DNA of 64,000 bases from Datnioides undecimradiatus (taxonomy: Eukaryota > Chordata > Actinopteri > Lobotiformes > Datnioididae), in contig WARS01000012.1 in assembly GCA_008933995.1 (NCBI GenBank), positions 4,650,001 to 4,714,000 of the forward strand. Direction: 5' to 3'. The notes beneath the pieces are model-generated. The model saw only the letters and a program-made list of their open reading frames with translations. It did no database searches and was not told the DNA's origin. Shown piece by piece: positions 1-14,136 of this stretch. Position numbers and translations under genes: made by a program. The first letter of the stretch is position 1. Each line of letters starts with the position of its first letter.

Positions 1-2690
1 ACATTATAGTGACGATCAACTGGCAGCAAATATTGAAAGACAACAAGAGACCCACATACTGCCCCTGAATGAAAGTGGCCACTGTGAGGAGAGACAAAGC
101 CGGCATTTCATACACAGTCCCTGATCTGGAGTGTTCCCAGTGTGTGTGTGACGGCTTGCACTTGTATTTGCGCACACTTAGTTGGCCAAATGTGGCGTCA
201 ATGAAGCCCACCAGCGATCCTACAGAGCCAGACATCTCCTACACGGACTAACCCACGTACACTGAGTCAGAGTTTACGGTGAAGCTCTATGGCGTTGGCG
301 GAGCTTATCGGAAGTTACAGAACAGCCAAGCTGACAATGAACTAACTAAGAAATGCACTTAAAACAAATGTACTTTTTGTAGTTGTGGAAAAGTTGACGT
401 TTTGAGAGATACATGGTTTGATAGTAGAAAATGGTAATACAATGGCATGTTTAAGTATAATGGTATAATATATTGGGTAATATATTATTATGAATGCAGG
501 TTGGTGTGGTGTCCATGTACTATATATTAACTCATTTTCAGTCAGTTGTATATAGAAATATCCTTAAAACCTATATACCGATAATATTTTTATTATATAC
601 AAGTCACTTGTATGCTTACATACTGTGTATAGCTCTGCCACTATATGCTAATTAACACTGATAGAGAGTCATAAGCAATACGCAAACATCCAATACCTGA
701 ATTTAAAGCCTAACAAGTCTGGTGCATTGCTTCTCCCTATATAACGATGCTTATCTGTATTAAATCTGTTGAATAAACAAACCAACAAACAGAAAATGAG
801 CATTTGTTGTTTCAGCTAACACTGATATAAATAGATTGGTTGGTTGACATATTAATTGCGTGTTCTTTATGGAGATTTACAAAAACAAAAATGGAATTAA
901 AAAAAAATTTTGATGAGATTCTGGAGGTTTTACCCTTCTTGTAGTGAATAATACACTATAACTACAAGGTTAACACATGCCAAACTGACACTATGTAGTA
1001 TGTTGGTACATAAAGAGTGTGCAGGTATGTGTGTATATGTGACTGTGACATGTTTTCACATGTGTTTTGGTGACCTCTCCTCTATCTTTTCCTTTTCCGT
1101 GCCGAGACTTGAAGCCAAATGCATCCAACTGACTTTGTTTCCTGCCATTGTTCTGCACATACAAGATCACATATGAGGAAGCTTGTCATTACTGCAGACG
1201 CAGCAAAAAACTACAGTCTGTGTTTCACACCACAACATGCACTGGCCATGGCTGAGAGAAGGGTTAGCAAACGTATAATCCCTCACGCAACAACTGTGAT
1301 TTTCTCTCTCTAAAAAAAGGTTTTCATTGTCTTAATGACGCCAAACGAAAGAGGTGCAATTTGAGAGTGAAGCCACAGAGCAGAATACAGGTTACAGGAA
1401 GCTTAAATCTTTTTCACACCATTTAGCTACTGTGACTTTCTTTACTTTCTTTATGCAGTAAAAAGGTTTGGACAAAACAAACATATATATTATACATCTA
1501 AAATTCAGAACATGTGGTTGAATTTAGTCAAATGACATATTGTAGTTCTAAATAACACATTACTGAGAATTGATTCAGATCCAAAATTAGACAATGTAAC
1601 TTCTTCAAACTATTGCGAACAGTATTCGGTCTGGGTGGGGTGGACAGGCCAAACATGTACTGACCAACACAGGAATGAGATAATAAAATGAGGAAATGTT
1701 CATGTTAATTTTCTCTGCCACAAAAAGGGTGAGCTGCTTTCTCATTGTGTGGATTTCACAAGCAACAGATGATATTATCATTGAAGTTGGTTAATGTATG
1801 TATTGTATGTTAGGCCGAGCTATCTATTTGTTGTCAGCATGAATGATAGGAATACTTGGGTCCTAAACTTGATTAGAAGTATTAATAACCCAGTGTACCA
1901 CAAGTAAAAGTGCTACACTCAAAGTGTCACTTCAGCAGAAAAGTCTACTTAGAATACTGAAATTATCAGTGGAATGACAGAAAATTAATCCACAACTGTT
2001 TTTATAACAATTTTGAAGTTACTTTCAAGCAAAAATTATCTAACTTAAACTAGTTTCAGTTTCTAAACTGTGAAGGTGTCCTGCTTTTCTTTGTCTTATA
2101 GTGTAATGGTAGACTGTATAAATTCACTTTTACAATTCTCTGGCATTTTATGAATTAGATCAATAACACAATAAACAGATTAATATAGAATGAAAATAAT
2201 GATTAGTTGCAGCCCTAACTGAGGGAATAAGAACTAATTTGGCGCAAATATTGCCTCTATAAGTACAAAAATGTATATATTATGTAAGTGAATTAATAAC
2301 CGGTGTGTTAATGTCTATAGCATTTTAAAGCTGTAGATGGTGAAGGCGGAGTTAATCTCATCTGATTTATATTCTGTGAGTAGTTTGACTTAAAAAAATG
2401 ACTACATCTTATAACAGTTTTAGTGTTACTATAGCGGTAACTGGAGAAATAGTACAAATGTGAATCGCACCGGAGTGTATGTAACGCCAAAAGGAAAAGT
2501 GAAGTATTTGAAATGTAGCTTCAGTTTGACCTGGTGCCCTTTGATTTGGGGCCAGTAACACATACACTCACGATGCTTTATTGAAAAATAACAGTCTGAA
2601 AGTATACAATTACAAGTCATATATAATAAAGCCAGTTAAATTTAAGCCGCAGTAAAATTAGTGAGGTTTCTTTTAACTTGTAGACACCGC
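1..2690. other. Upstream intergenic sequence, no supported gene
   Basis: This AT-rich stretch precedes the likely dnmbp first exon. The leftmost 360 bases carry short open frames on both strands. On plus, one ends at 251 and the same frame reopens to a stop near 360. On minus, an ATG at 233-235 stays open to the window edge. None shows a recognisable domain, so none is called as a gene. A possible AATAAA sits near 771. A degraded fish repeat occupies about 2,020-2,218 (separate entry). Confidence 0.5.
2020..2218 (+). repeat. Degraded teleost interspersed repeat
   Basis: The segment runs from a 'ctgcttttctttgtcttat' block, through a 'ggcattttatgaattagatcaa' type block, to the end 'gttagttgcagcccta'. 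I recognise this arrangement from memory as a very common fish repeat whose copies end in TTGCAGCCCTA. The copy has many substitutions and is non-coding. The family name is uncertain. Confidence 0.55.
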
Positions 2691-3121
2691 TTGCTTTTTC
2701 TTTTCAGTCAGGCACAAGTGGAGGCAGCTATGGGTCTCTTCGGAAAAAGTGGGTGGCGTTGATGTGTGTAGGCATGGAGAGGCGCAAAGCGATTCCGCTG
2801 CTCCTGTTTCTAATGTGATGACAGCTGACTCTATTGAGACGCAGCCTGGACCACCGTGTCACCTCTTCTTAGTGTCAACATGATTTTCTTGACCCTCACG
2901 ACAAAACCCAGCGCTTCCTCTCGGGAATACTGACCGCGCGTTAACGGTGCAAAAGCTCCCGAAGCTAAGGACGTGTTGCTGCTCTAAAGTTGTGTCGCGG
3001 AGAAAATCAACTCCGCCACCACCACATCACCAGGCTGCAGAAGCTGGATATCTTGTCTGACTGGATCTAACGGCCCGATCGCACTTTTTTTTCTCCCACT
3101 TGATGTTCAGGCTTTTTACAG
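2690..3121 (+). promoter_or_regulatory. dnmbp: Probable dnmbp promoter and non-coding exon 1
   Basis: This block is much richer in GC and CpG than its surroundings (for example gaccgcgcgttaacgg and tgtcgcggag). It ends in a strong splice donor, with exon end at 3,121 followed by GTAAG. No long ORF is present. The next plus-strand acceptor that leads into coding sequence is at 14,137, so this fits a non-coding first exon. The transcription start cannot be placed from sequence. The left boundary is a guess, and other first exons are possible. Confidence 0.5.
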
Positions 3122-3480
3122 GTAAGAAAAACACCCAAAATAAAAAGAAAAACTTTTGATTTTTGTTCTTAATACAGTGCTGGAGGACCTAGACAATCGT
3201 CTATCATGTGTTGACGGATGAATAAGTTGTTATTAACATGGGGATATGTGGTTTTAAGTCATGACAGCGGCTGTTCTCTGGTTGGACGTCAGAGTAATAA
3301 CGCGTTTTCTTCTGTTAAACCCATTTGAGGAGCTTTGCACTGGGTGCTGACAGTTGTTTGGGGCGTACTTTGAACAGGCTCCTCCACACAGACCTCGGTG
3401 TGAGAGCGATCAGACTGAATGACGTGAGCCGAATGACTGATGGTAGCGAACACAAGTGCCACAGACCGAATAATCCACCC

Positions 3481-3623
3481 GCTGTCTGTCTCTCTCTCTC
3501 TCTGTCTGTCTGTCTGTCTTTCTGTCACCTGTGGCCACTGCCGTCAGTTGTTCCACCATGTGAGAGAGAGACAGACACCAACTAATACAGTAGACATCAC
3601 ACTCACACACACACACACACACA
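3481..3623. repeat. CTGT/CT and CA microsatellites
   Basis: Tandem CTGT and CT units occupy 3,481-3,526. A CA run occupies about 3,604-3,623. Both lie within the first 500 bases of dnmbp intron 1. Confidence 0.9.
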
Positions 3624-6130
3624 TTAAGGAAATATTACATTACATCATTATTACAATATATTTTCTAGAAAATCAAACAAAATGCAAAATTCATACAAGA
3701 ATCAAAAATGACCACAAAGCAGTTGTGATCATTGATTTGCACTATTGCCCACATTGGCCTGTACACCTGAAGGTCTTCTATCTCCCACCTCTTTGTTCCT
3801 TTTGTCTCTATTTCCAGACAAAACATTGTGCATTGTGTATATTATTTAATCTGTTTTGAGTATCTTGAGCTCCAGTGTGACATCTATGAGCCAGCCCCAC
3901 TCCACCTCTGCAGATCAGACCAAAGTTTATAGACTTAAGTATTGATGTTAACATTATAGAACCTGTGCAAAGCATTTTGTAGACAGAAACATACGTCAGT
4001 GTACATTATAATGTGTGTAATGGATCTGTAGACGTTCAAGTCCTGACAGAAGTCAGTAGGAGCAGTGGAGTTCTTTTAGTTGTGTAGTTGACTCAGCCTC
4101 TTGGCAAAAAGTTAGAATCTGAGTTATGTCCAATTTGTCACTTCAGCTGAGTTCAGATTTAGTGGAACAGGCTTTGAGTGTGCTGCAAATTCTTTGCAAA
4201 CTAAGGACCAAAACAAATATGCAAGAGGAAACAGAGCTCACTGCCAAAATTGCAACAGCTAAATATGTTCGTTTGTTTGTCAGCATAATATGGTGTCTCT
4301 TTGCCACGACTGCCATTTATGCACAGCTTTAGCCACAGAGCTAAAGAATGGAGCCCAGAATAGTCACAGTGCTTAGATTCAACCTGGCTGTGCCACTATA
4401 GTTTCTCCACTAAAGAGCAGGTTGTCATCAACCTCCCTGTTTGTTATCATGCTCTACTCCACATGTGTATCCATGAAAGAAAATGAATGTATGAGCACCT
4501 GTTCTCTGAGTTTATCCCTTTTCAATGCAGTAAAAATGAGAAAATATATAGCACAGGAGCAATATAATGTTACAAGAATCCCTCTAATTTCTAAACTCGA
4601 ATTATGACTCAAAATTATATAACTCAAATTCTACTTGTTTCTAATCTGGACATTTCACCTCATTTAATCCTGAAAGGCATGTCTGCAAACCACCCACAGT
4701 GCAGCCTGGACATCAGTATCTCTATTTTTGGTTTTGTCTCTGTTAGTGTTAGTGTTAGCAGTTACAGTGCTTTGGCCTTGGCAGACTTCATAAACTCCTC
4801 TCTATCTTCCTTTGCCTGCAGGGATCCAAACATCAACTTTGAAGTGAAAACGAACAAGTCAATAACTTGTCCATTCATGTGTTCCAGGACTGTGTATGAC
4901 AGTGCATTTTACCTTCCTTCCTACCTTCTTCTGAGTCATGTGCGGCAAACCACCTGAAGTCTACTTCTTTTACCATTATCTGCCTTAATCAAGGGTATCT
5001 TTCCCCCTTCTGCTGTCTTGCTTTTGTGTTTAGTGCCTTGTCAGGATTTTGGATCCACATAAACATCCTACACACTGAATAATTCAACACTTGCAACAGG
5101 GTCCTGTTTCAGCTCTTGGTGACTAAGAAACTTGAGATGCTTGCATCAGTTTGCATAAGTTACATGTCACAGACAAACTGCAGTGGCTGTCTTCATAAAT
5201 CCAGTGAAACTTGTAATTGTACATACCGCATATTACAGAAACATAGATTATCACCCTGTTGTAGTAATAATTACAGCCCAGCAAATTCACTCAAAGCTAT
5301 GGCGGAAGAACAGAATGTCAAACAGAGCAATAATAAAAATAACTTGATGATGCATGAGTGATCCTATTACGTAATGTGGCATCACTTCATAGAGTTGGTG
5401 TTTCTCAGACATTAAAAAGGTACATTCTGTACATTCTTTGCTGGCAGAAAAGTATACATTTACTTGGCTGAAAAGGCAGGAGGAAGAGATGAACCCGTCG
5501 GAAGTGATGCAGCAGTAACTTAGTACCACAGCAGCTTTGTTATCATTTATCAGAAACGGAATCAAGATAACATCTCTGCGGTTTTACAGCCCATAGAGAG
5601 CTTTGTTGATCTACACCTAAATAAACTTGACTTTATGATGTGAGATTATGTGTAAAAATTAGAGCAATGCATGTTTGTTTTCTTGCATATTTACATGTTA
5701 AGTATGAGACCATATAAAGATTGATTTTGAATTCTCATGAAGCTGCTATAACTGATCTATGCCTAGAGCATTTCAGGCCAGTTTCAGTGAGTTTTCCTGA
5801 TAGTTGACTCACAGAACGCACCAAAGCAGAACTTTGTGTTCGCATTTTTCCCTCCATAAATTGATCACGTTTCAGCAGGCACATTATGATGTGATTCCAA
5901 GAGAGAGAGATCAGTTATGTAACCGCTCATATGCAAACTATTAAGGCTCAGGCATGTTTGAAGGGTGCGGCATATCCTTGGGCACCTCTGGGGTCCTCCC
6001 AGGGAAAACCCTCTGACGTCCAGTTGGATCTTTGTATCCGTGACAACGCAGCCTCTGCCCTCTGAGCTCAGATGTCTGAGCTGTCCTCCTTGCTGTGGAA
6101 ATGTTTATGCAAAAGAGCAGTTCCACCCAG

Positions 6131-6169
6131 TGTGTGTATATATATATATATACATACATATATACATAC

Positions 6170-6201
<32 letters not shown>

Positions 6202-6214
6202 ATGTGAATGTGTG
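6131..6214. repeat. Compound TG/TA/CATA microsatellite
   Basis: Alternating purine-pyrimidine tract: TG units, then TA units with CATA interruptions, then TG units. It creates spurious open frames on both strands made of Tyr/Ile and Cys/Val runs. Confidence 0.9.
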
Positions 6215-8100
6215 TCTTCAAAACCATTAATATTCAACACGTGCATGCTTCAGAATGGAGTGGAGAGACAAATGCGTGAGTGGAAAGAGTTAAAGAAAGA
6301 AAAAGGATGAAACAGAGTCTGAAAAATAAGCACATCCCCATGAGGGAATGCCTGCGTGCTTGCCAGTCTGCTGAGAAGCTGGAAAGCTGGGTGAATGAAA
6401 ATGCGAAGACGACGGTGCTTTCAGAGCTCTGGATGAGCCAAAATGAGTGTTTCAAGTCTTTTTCCAATGACCCACCCAGGGTTTTCCCCCACACGCATGC
6501 AGAAGCAGGAGCAACACATTTTGTAATGTTCTCTCTGCTAGAAAGGTTTCAGGCAATCCTTATGTCCCTACATCACATAAGAAACATTTAAACTAGTATG
6601 AATAGGCGGTAGGCAGAGTAGAATCCTCACACTTTAGTAGAAACCCACAATTCTGGTGCTTCTTAACCAAGGTTTGCCGAGGTATGGATGATTTGCTGTG
6701 CTTGTCCTGCCCTGAACACAGAATGTAACGGTTGCTTTTCAAGACCTGACTTGGCTGAACAGGGATTATTTAGGGATAAACCCTCACAGTTGTTGTACCA
6801 AGTTACATACGATACTATCTGACAAAAAGTGTAAAAATGAAAAGTTGGGGTAACAAGAAGTCCCTCCTCCAGACGAATAAACACTCTTGCACATAACCCC
6901 GTAAAAAAGACAACTTCTATGCATTACATTGTCAAGATACATTTTTTAATTGGTGAGTTTTGGAGGTACTGGAGGTACAAGGAGTTGTTGTTACCTTTGG
7001 CTAGTTGTTTCCTATTGATTCCAATTGTTACTCGGTTACGAGGTGCCTGGCTGTATAGAGTATATAAGCATATACTAGAGTATAAAAGCTTATATAGAGT
7101 ATATCAGCTGCAATAATCATACTCTAATATTGTCTAATTTATCAAATGTATTTATTAGTCAAATTTATTACCTGAATGGTCAGCTGTTAAAAATTGTTGA
7201 ACATTGATATGTTCGCATGAAAGTGCTAAAATTAGAGCTTAGAGAAACCAACCAAAAATATGTCAGGGGGATTCAAAATTATGGAAATGCTAGGGGTGAA
7301 TTTCTTTAAATTTGGCTTCTATGAATGTTAATATGGAAGGAGAGGAGAATATTGGTCAGATGCATTCTCAAACAGATTTGTCATCCTAACCACAGAAGTC
7401 AGCACTTTGTTTGGGCTACTTCAAATAAAAGGAACAGTCCTTCCTGTCTCTTGATGTAAGCAATTTGAATTGATGGCAGCATTGTAACAGAATGTGCTTT
7501 GTTTCCACTGCAGTGATAGTTTGTATTGAAATGCAGAGCTGGCATGTTAGTGTACAGTAGAGTATGCCTGCGTGCCTTTCCAACCATCTGTGTGTATGTG
7601 TTTGCTGTTCGCATGTTTGAGTGGAACGGGATGGCTTCGGCAAATATTTCAACAGAGTTTGGCGTCTTTAGGCGTTTGACTCAGCTTGCCAGATGTGTTC
7701 TTTTTATCCAGCTGGCTGAGGCCACGTAGTGCTGTCTCATCTGGTTGAAATGCACTTTAAAGCCAGACGGCTCTTTTCACAGCCCTGCCTTTAACTTGTT
7801 GTTTATAGCATAAATATTAGGACAGAGTGTGGCTCAATTTCATATATTAGCATTTTTAACATTTTAGGATTTTTATGAGGAGATCAGTTGGTACATAAGA
7901 GTACATACATTTCTTTAATCAAAGGAAGGTATATACATTTTCTAACAGATGGTTTACATGCAACAAAGGTCAGGTCTTCATTTAATCATGACATGTATTT
8001 TGACTGCTGTTGCTAATCACATTTTGTTTCTAAAAGAAATAATAAAACAAAATTCATATCTAATTGAGTTATGTCTAAGGGTTGTAGGGAAAACCGTATT

Positions 8101-8145
8101 ATGTTATGTATGTATGTATGTATAATTATGTATGTTATGTATTAA
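8101..8145. repeat. TATG tetranucleotide repeat
   Basis: Imperfect tandem TATG units in intron 1. Confidence 0.8.
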
Positions 8146-10141
8146 GTACTGTGTCTCAATGCAGAGAAAATGTAATGTAGACTTGAGCCACATTGTATTC
8201 AAGTTATGTCTTAAGTTAGTCTTTCTGTGTCTTTCTGAAAATATTTTGGGAACACCACAAACATGAAAATCGTATTCCAGGTTTACACATGGATGAGCAA
8301 AGGCTGGTTGTCTGCAAAAGTTACCTTCCAGTTGACAAATTTCCTAATTTGTTATGACCGTTGTATTCATAAAAACAAATGAAAATAAATTCATCTATTT
8401 CTATTATGAATGATCTCTAATATGCTATATTTTACAGGGTTGAATAGAGATTCCCACCCTTAGTTATGTCATCCTGCCATGGGGGGTCTGTGAGGCGCTG
8501 ACTGTCTAAACAGATGGTTAGAAAACCACATGACTTCTGTTGACAACTGTCAGCCATAGAGAGCCTGCTCATTCTCCCCCTCCTCATCCCCCATCCCATG
8601 TGCTGAAAGACTAGACGGTCAATAGCAAAGCAACAGATGTCCCACAGTTTTTAATATCCAGAACTGTCCCTGGCCTGCCCACCTGTTTTGTGGATGTTGT
8701 TTCGAGGTGAATGTGTTTCGATGGACTCAGCATTCTGGATGGGGGCACTACAAAACGAGTCCCCAGCAAACAATCAGTATCAAAAGACATCAGCTGTCAC
8801 CCGGCCCACTCTAGAGGGTTCTGCCAGTCTGTGTGTGTGTGTTGACATCCATGCATAGGCACGTGCCAGTCTGCCACGCAGTGTATCTGAATAGGATGAA
8901 TGCCACATTGGCTGTGCAGCATGGTCAGGCAGACAGATAATGAGGGCAGCAGCTTCATTGTTGGCATCAGATGACTCCTGTTCAGTAGAGGGTACGGGCA
9001 GTCAGCAGATCACACTTCCTCCACGCTACACTCGCTTGAGCACAGAGTTTCTGCACTCAGCCTGCTGTACCTGTAGAGACAGAGGCAAACTTGAGATGCC
9101 TTGCAGCGATGGGAAAGGTGGACCAGTTAGAACAGTTACACACTTAAAGTTGGGTACATTATATAATATCCAGACACAATTTTTCTTAGAGCTATTGCGA
9201 TTGCAATTTGTCAATTTTTTGGTCTTTTTAGTCAACATCAACCTTACCTCCAGCATACTTTGTCTATGTAATATTACATAAAATAGTTAAGATACTTATT
9301 GTCCCGTTTCCTGTCCAGTTTCCTTTTGACATTTATGAAAGTGAACATCAGTGGTACAATGCCTCGTTTGGGCAAGTTAAAGTAGAACAGATGCTGGTAA
9401 ACACAGAGCATTTTAACCAGACTGCAGCCAAAATGAATTTTTTGTTTCGCCAATTGTTAATTAGTAACAGATGAGTAAATCTGCAGGCGATGGTTGTCAT
9501 TACTGTTTGCAAAAAAAAAAAGTGTTTCCGTCTTTTACTGTTGCATGCTAAAGTTTTGTAAGACATTGTTGATTGTGTAAGTTACAACAGAAAAATTTGT
9601 GGCTTACGTCATTTGAACACTGAAAATCTATTCAGTTGTGGTTTACATATAAAAATGGTTTATTGTTCAGCCCCAAATATCTGCTAGAGTTTCTACAACG
9701 AACAGTTGATGCTCTGCACTATATGGAGGCTACTAGACTGGTGCCTGAAATATGTATATGATTGTAAAGCATAATAAAGTGAAGTTGTTCAAGTATTAGA
9801 TTCAATTAATTAACATGGTTGATGTCTCAAAATGTTTCTCAGTAGCTTTTTAGTACTCAGGTTTTGCTTTCTGTGGTTTCTTGCTCTTCAGGCCATCATT
9901 AAATCAATTAAATAATAATTGCTGTGTGGATGGGTTGGCATTATCAGTTTAGAGCAGAGTTCTCATCACATGCTCATCCTTGCTCAAACTGCTCCTAATG
10001 CAGATCAGTCATGTTGGGGAAACGCACACAAAAGCACATGCACACGAAGTTTAGTAAAAAGTGATGATGGTTCCAGGGCCATGTCACTTCAGACAGTGTG
10101 TGCTTTGTCCCACTGTCAGCTGTGAAGTGTGGGTATATATA

Positions 10142-10143
<2 letters not shown>

Positions 10144-10178
<35 letters not shown>
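10144..10178. repeat. TG microsatellite
   Basis: Uninterrupted TG dinucleotide run of about 17 units in intron 1. Confidence 0.9.
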
Positions 10179-13100
10179 AGCTGTTGACTTAGCTGTCTGT
10201 CGTAATCCCGTTACTTTCTCCATGACGGTGCCAAGTGGCACACACTAGTCCCAGTCACACCATCTCATTCACCCTCTCTCTCAGAAGAAGACCTTTGCAC
10301 TACTTACTGTTTGTGAATTATGTCATCAGCATTGCTGAAGAGTTGGTTTTTATTTGTCTAAGTCCTTTCTGAAGATGCATCAAAGCATTTTGTTTTCATT
10401 ATTGAGCAGCTATATTGGAAAAAATGGCCAATGGATGACAGCAGAACTCTGGAGATGCACAATGCTGTCCTGTATAAGTCGTTTTCTCTGATAACCGGAA
10501 GTTTTTCCAGGCTACTCAGTCATGGTCAGAGTCCCACTGCTTATCAAGACCTCATGAATCATAACAAAGGAGACACACCTGTTCATGTCTTGTTAGCTTG
10601 CAGTGTGTGAGTTGCCCCTTGTACCTTTCCATGACATGTTCTGCAGTGGTGTGTAAGCAGTTAACACCTTATAGACCATTTGTATGTATTTCTAACATAC
10701 CTTCCATTGTAGTAAGTATTTGGGTACAATGTGGCTCTGCTACACTGGCAGCGTGGTTTTCTCCAGACATGCCTGCTACTCCTGACGTGATCGCAGTTTT
10801 TTCCCTCCTTTTTTTTTCAAATCCGAACAAAATGGCCCTCAGCTGAGTCAGAATGAGCCACTCAGACGGGAACATGCACGGTATTCAATAACAGGCCTGT
10901 GAATGGAATGAAGCTTACAAACTTCTTTGTACTTATTTTTAATCATTTCAGGGAGTTTGAAACTGGTCTTCCCGTTTGGGCATTTGGAACTTAGTGGAGA
11001 GATCCCAAAACACCAAAACTCTGCTGGCAGAATCAGGGTTTCCATGTTTTTAGGCGACTGCAGTGGTGATAGCTTTGCTCAGACACGTAATGTTTTCTGG
11101 TCCATCTGTCTGTATGTCCGTTGCATTCTTGCAAACACAATATTGCAGGAACGCCCTCAGGGAATGTCTTTGAATTTACAATTTCAAGTCAAGGATGAAC
11201 AGACTCCATTTTGGATGTACAAGGCAGAAGGTGAACGTATCTGTGACTTTAGAAAACACTTAAAAAAATAATAATATTAAATAAATAATAGCACTTTATA
11301 ACATATCATTTTGGTCTGAACAGACACAGATGATAACTGCAACATGACGTACTGGCAGGGGCAAACATGTGCAAGGTGGTAATTCTAGTTTGTTTTATAC
11401 ATCAGCAAGATCCGTAAGTAATGTAGTATAATTTGTGCAGTGGAAATGAGATATTGGCCTACAAAGAGTAGAGTAGAATAAAAAGACATAGCTGAATAGA
11501 AAACTAATTACTCTCTGTCCTTATTTAAAAGGCTAAAAAGTGTTAAGCCTTACAGTGTAAAATTAGAATCATACAGTGTTTGGCTACTGTGTGGGACCAC
11601 AGCATCATTGGAAACTGAACAGGATTTCCATCATCATCTGCCAGAGCAGGGTGTAAAAGTCACCAAGCACACGGGCCACTGACACACTGACAGACCCATA
11701 AATAACACTAAGGAGCTTGTCTGGCTGGATGCTGATCTGAGGATTAACAAGAAAGCTGCAGCAGCCCAGTGACTCTCTGCAGGTACTGGGACTGGCGTCA
11801 GGTGTGGAAAGAGGTTTCTGGGTGTTGGTTGTAAAGCTCAGCTGTGGTTGGCAGGCTGGGGTGGACAAGGTGCATAGAGTCAAGTGGTGGAAAGTGGACA
11901 ATTTAATACAAGTACATGCTCTTTATTTTTGCAACATGAAACGCGCTACATGAATGATGACTGTGCAAAAAAAAACATGTGGTCACAAGGATTGCACATA
12001 ATGTGAAATGGCAAAAAAAGAAACCCAACATCTTACAACATATTCAGCATTCATGTTAAATTAAGACATTGAAAGCATTTAAAACCTTTAGTCTGTCTTT
12101 TTAATGGATAATTCAGAGATGCCTGTTTCTGCTAGGGAACAATAGTTGCTCATATTATGGTTGAATCCATGTATATTTAGTCCAACACAACATATGATAC
12201 TTCTCCATTTTCATAGGTGTGTGAGCAACGAACACAACTCAGAGCGCAGCTGTATGCCCGAAGTGTCATTTTAAAAATATTTTTAGATGAGTAGTTTCAT
12301 TTGTTGCCACTCTGTTAAATGTATGGCGTGACTTCCTGACAAGCAATTTTTTTTTTAAATTCATGTCCCAACATTTTGTGGCATAACCATTCCTCTTCCC
12401 CTGTGTAAGCCAACAGAGTGCGATATCATTTGTTTCAATACTTAACAAACTCACGCAAATAAGTGTCTTGTTTGCGAGCACACACTTGTATTTGTGGTAG
12501 CACATTTTTGTTTGGAACTTAACAATCCAGAGCTTCTTTTGCTCTCAAGGAAGGAAATGAGTTAACTTAATTTACTTCCTCTTACATACTAATTATTTAC
12601 CAAACAGAGACACTACAGATGAGGCTACGAGTTGTTGGGTGGGTCATTACAACTCGCTGCTCAGTGGAAACCATTGCTCAAAGATGGGTGATTTGTGTTC
12701 ACTTGTTTGCATGTCAGGACACGTTAATCTAGCCAGGGTGTCTGACAGGCAACCATTGTTTCATTTAAACTGAGGATGCTTTGCCTTGCTCACCCTGCTC
12801 TACTCTAAAGGACATTAAGAAGCCCTCATTTTATTCTTTAATTACTGCTGGATAAGATCAGTTGATGATAAAACAACAACATGGCCTCTGTTTCATTGAC
12901 TAAATGGATACACGGCCTGTTTGTGGTCATTGCCTGCTGTGCTGTTTAGCCTCTACTGGGACACCTCCTGTTGGCTGGCGTTAGCTAATGCCTTGGCTTG
13001 GATTTCACTTTTGCTTTGTCACTATGTGGTGTTGGGTTCAAACCTCAGTGAGCGGTGACCACTCATTGCTTTTGTTAAGCAAAACAGCACTGCTTAACCT

Positions 13101-14136
13101 ACGCGGCAAAGCAACCATACAAACACACACGCTCAGTGCTCTTTGTGTCTTCTGTTAACGCTGGTCATCTGTTCCCCCCTTTCCACCTGAGACAGTGGCA
13201 GTGAACTGGGCTGGGGTCCTGTTCCTCTCCTAGTCGTCCCACTTAACAGAGGCTCCATTGATTACTGCAAACTACAGCCCTCTGCTCTCATTTCCCGTCC
13301 CTTTCAGCACGTCCATCCCCACCTGTGGTTAGTCTGTCTCCAGATAATGATACACAAGGGCTGGTAAAACACTTACTAGATGCAATTTTTGTGTTTTTTG
13401 TGTCTTTGCTCATGATTGCTGATAATTGAGACTGAGCACAAATTTGACTAAATTTCCAAAATGTAATGTGTCTGAAAGTAATAGTTGCAGTTGATTTCCA
13501 AATATATGGCTTCCTCTCACACACATAATTATATTTTGATTGCATTTTAATTTCTTGCATGCCAATTATCAGAGAGGTTAAAGGTCAGCGATAATACACA
13601 GCATGTAGAAATACATGACCTGCACATGAGCATGTGTTTGATATAAAGTATCTGAAGTGCTGCATCTGACAGTCACCCAGAACACACAGCTGTAGTTGCT
13701 GTAGATCCTTAACCCTTGTTTCCTCATTAGAAAGCAGAGAAACAGGAGAAGGATTGAGGAGTGTTGCGGAATGTCCTTCAGCCTTCTTAAGTACAGCTCT
13801 CTCTCCCCTTTGCTTTTCTCGTTCTTTTCTCTCTCCTTTTTATTGTGGGTTTCTCACGCTCTCACTTCCCCCTTTCAGTTGCTGTTGTTTCATGAAAGCT
13901 TACTCTCTCTGTGAGGCGTTTGTTGATTTGTATGGCGAGGATTTTGAATAGCGCCAGTGTGTGCCCGCTTTAGAAAACTCAGACGTCCCTCATGAGAAAG
14001 ACTAATGCATACTGAGAGTTTGTGTTTTGTTTGCTGCTAATCCTGTATTTTGTTAAGTTTTCATGCATGTTAATAAACAATGTGTCAATCATGTCTTAAA
14101 TCTCTCCATCTCTACTTTTTTTATTAACCTCTGCAG

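Larger units (their letters stand above)
3122..14136 (+). other. dnmbp intron 1 (about 11 kb)
   Basis: No exon-like open frame with flanking splice signals and a recognisable product was found here. Contents seen are several microsatellites (separate entries) and AT-rich unique sequence. Scattered 60-110 codon open frames look like chance. A GC-richer, low-repeat stretch at about 8,440-8,720 could be conserved regulatory DNA, but there is no direct evidence. Confidence 0.55.

Noticed and set aside
1..360. Open frames on both strands at the left edge, including a minus-strand ATG at 233-235 open to the edge with a hydrophobic stretch, and a plus-strand frame interrupted by a stop at 249-251.
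   Set aside because: No recognisable domain. Competing frames are open over the same bases and the window cuts the minus one. Could be a first exon or chance; not supportable from this sequence alone.
1881..1990. Possible further fragment of the fish repeat (acaagtaaaagtgct block).
   Set aside because: Similarity is short and diverged. It may be part of the adjacent repeat at 2,020-2,218, but is not firm enough for its own entry.
5941..6246. Minus-strand open frame with a basic, Pro-rich C-terminus next to the TG/TA repeat.
   Set aside because: Much of the N-terminal half is translated microsatellite. The rest matches nothing I recognise.
11605..11901. 98-codon minus-strand open frame in dnmbp intron 1.
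   Set aside because: No domain or codon-level sign of selection. This length is expected by chance across 11 kb of intron.
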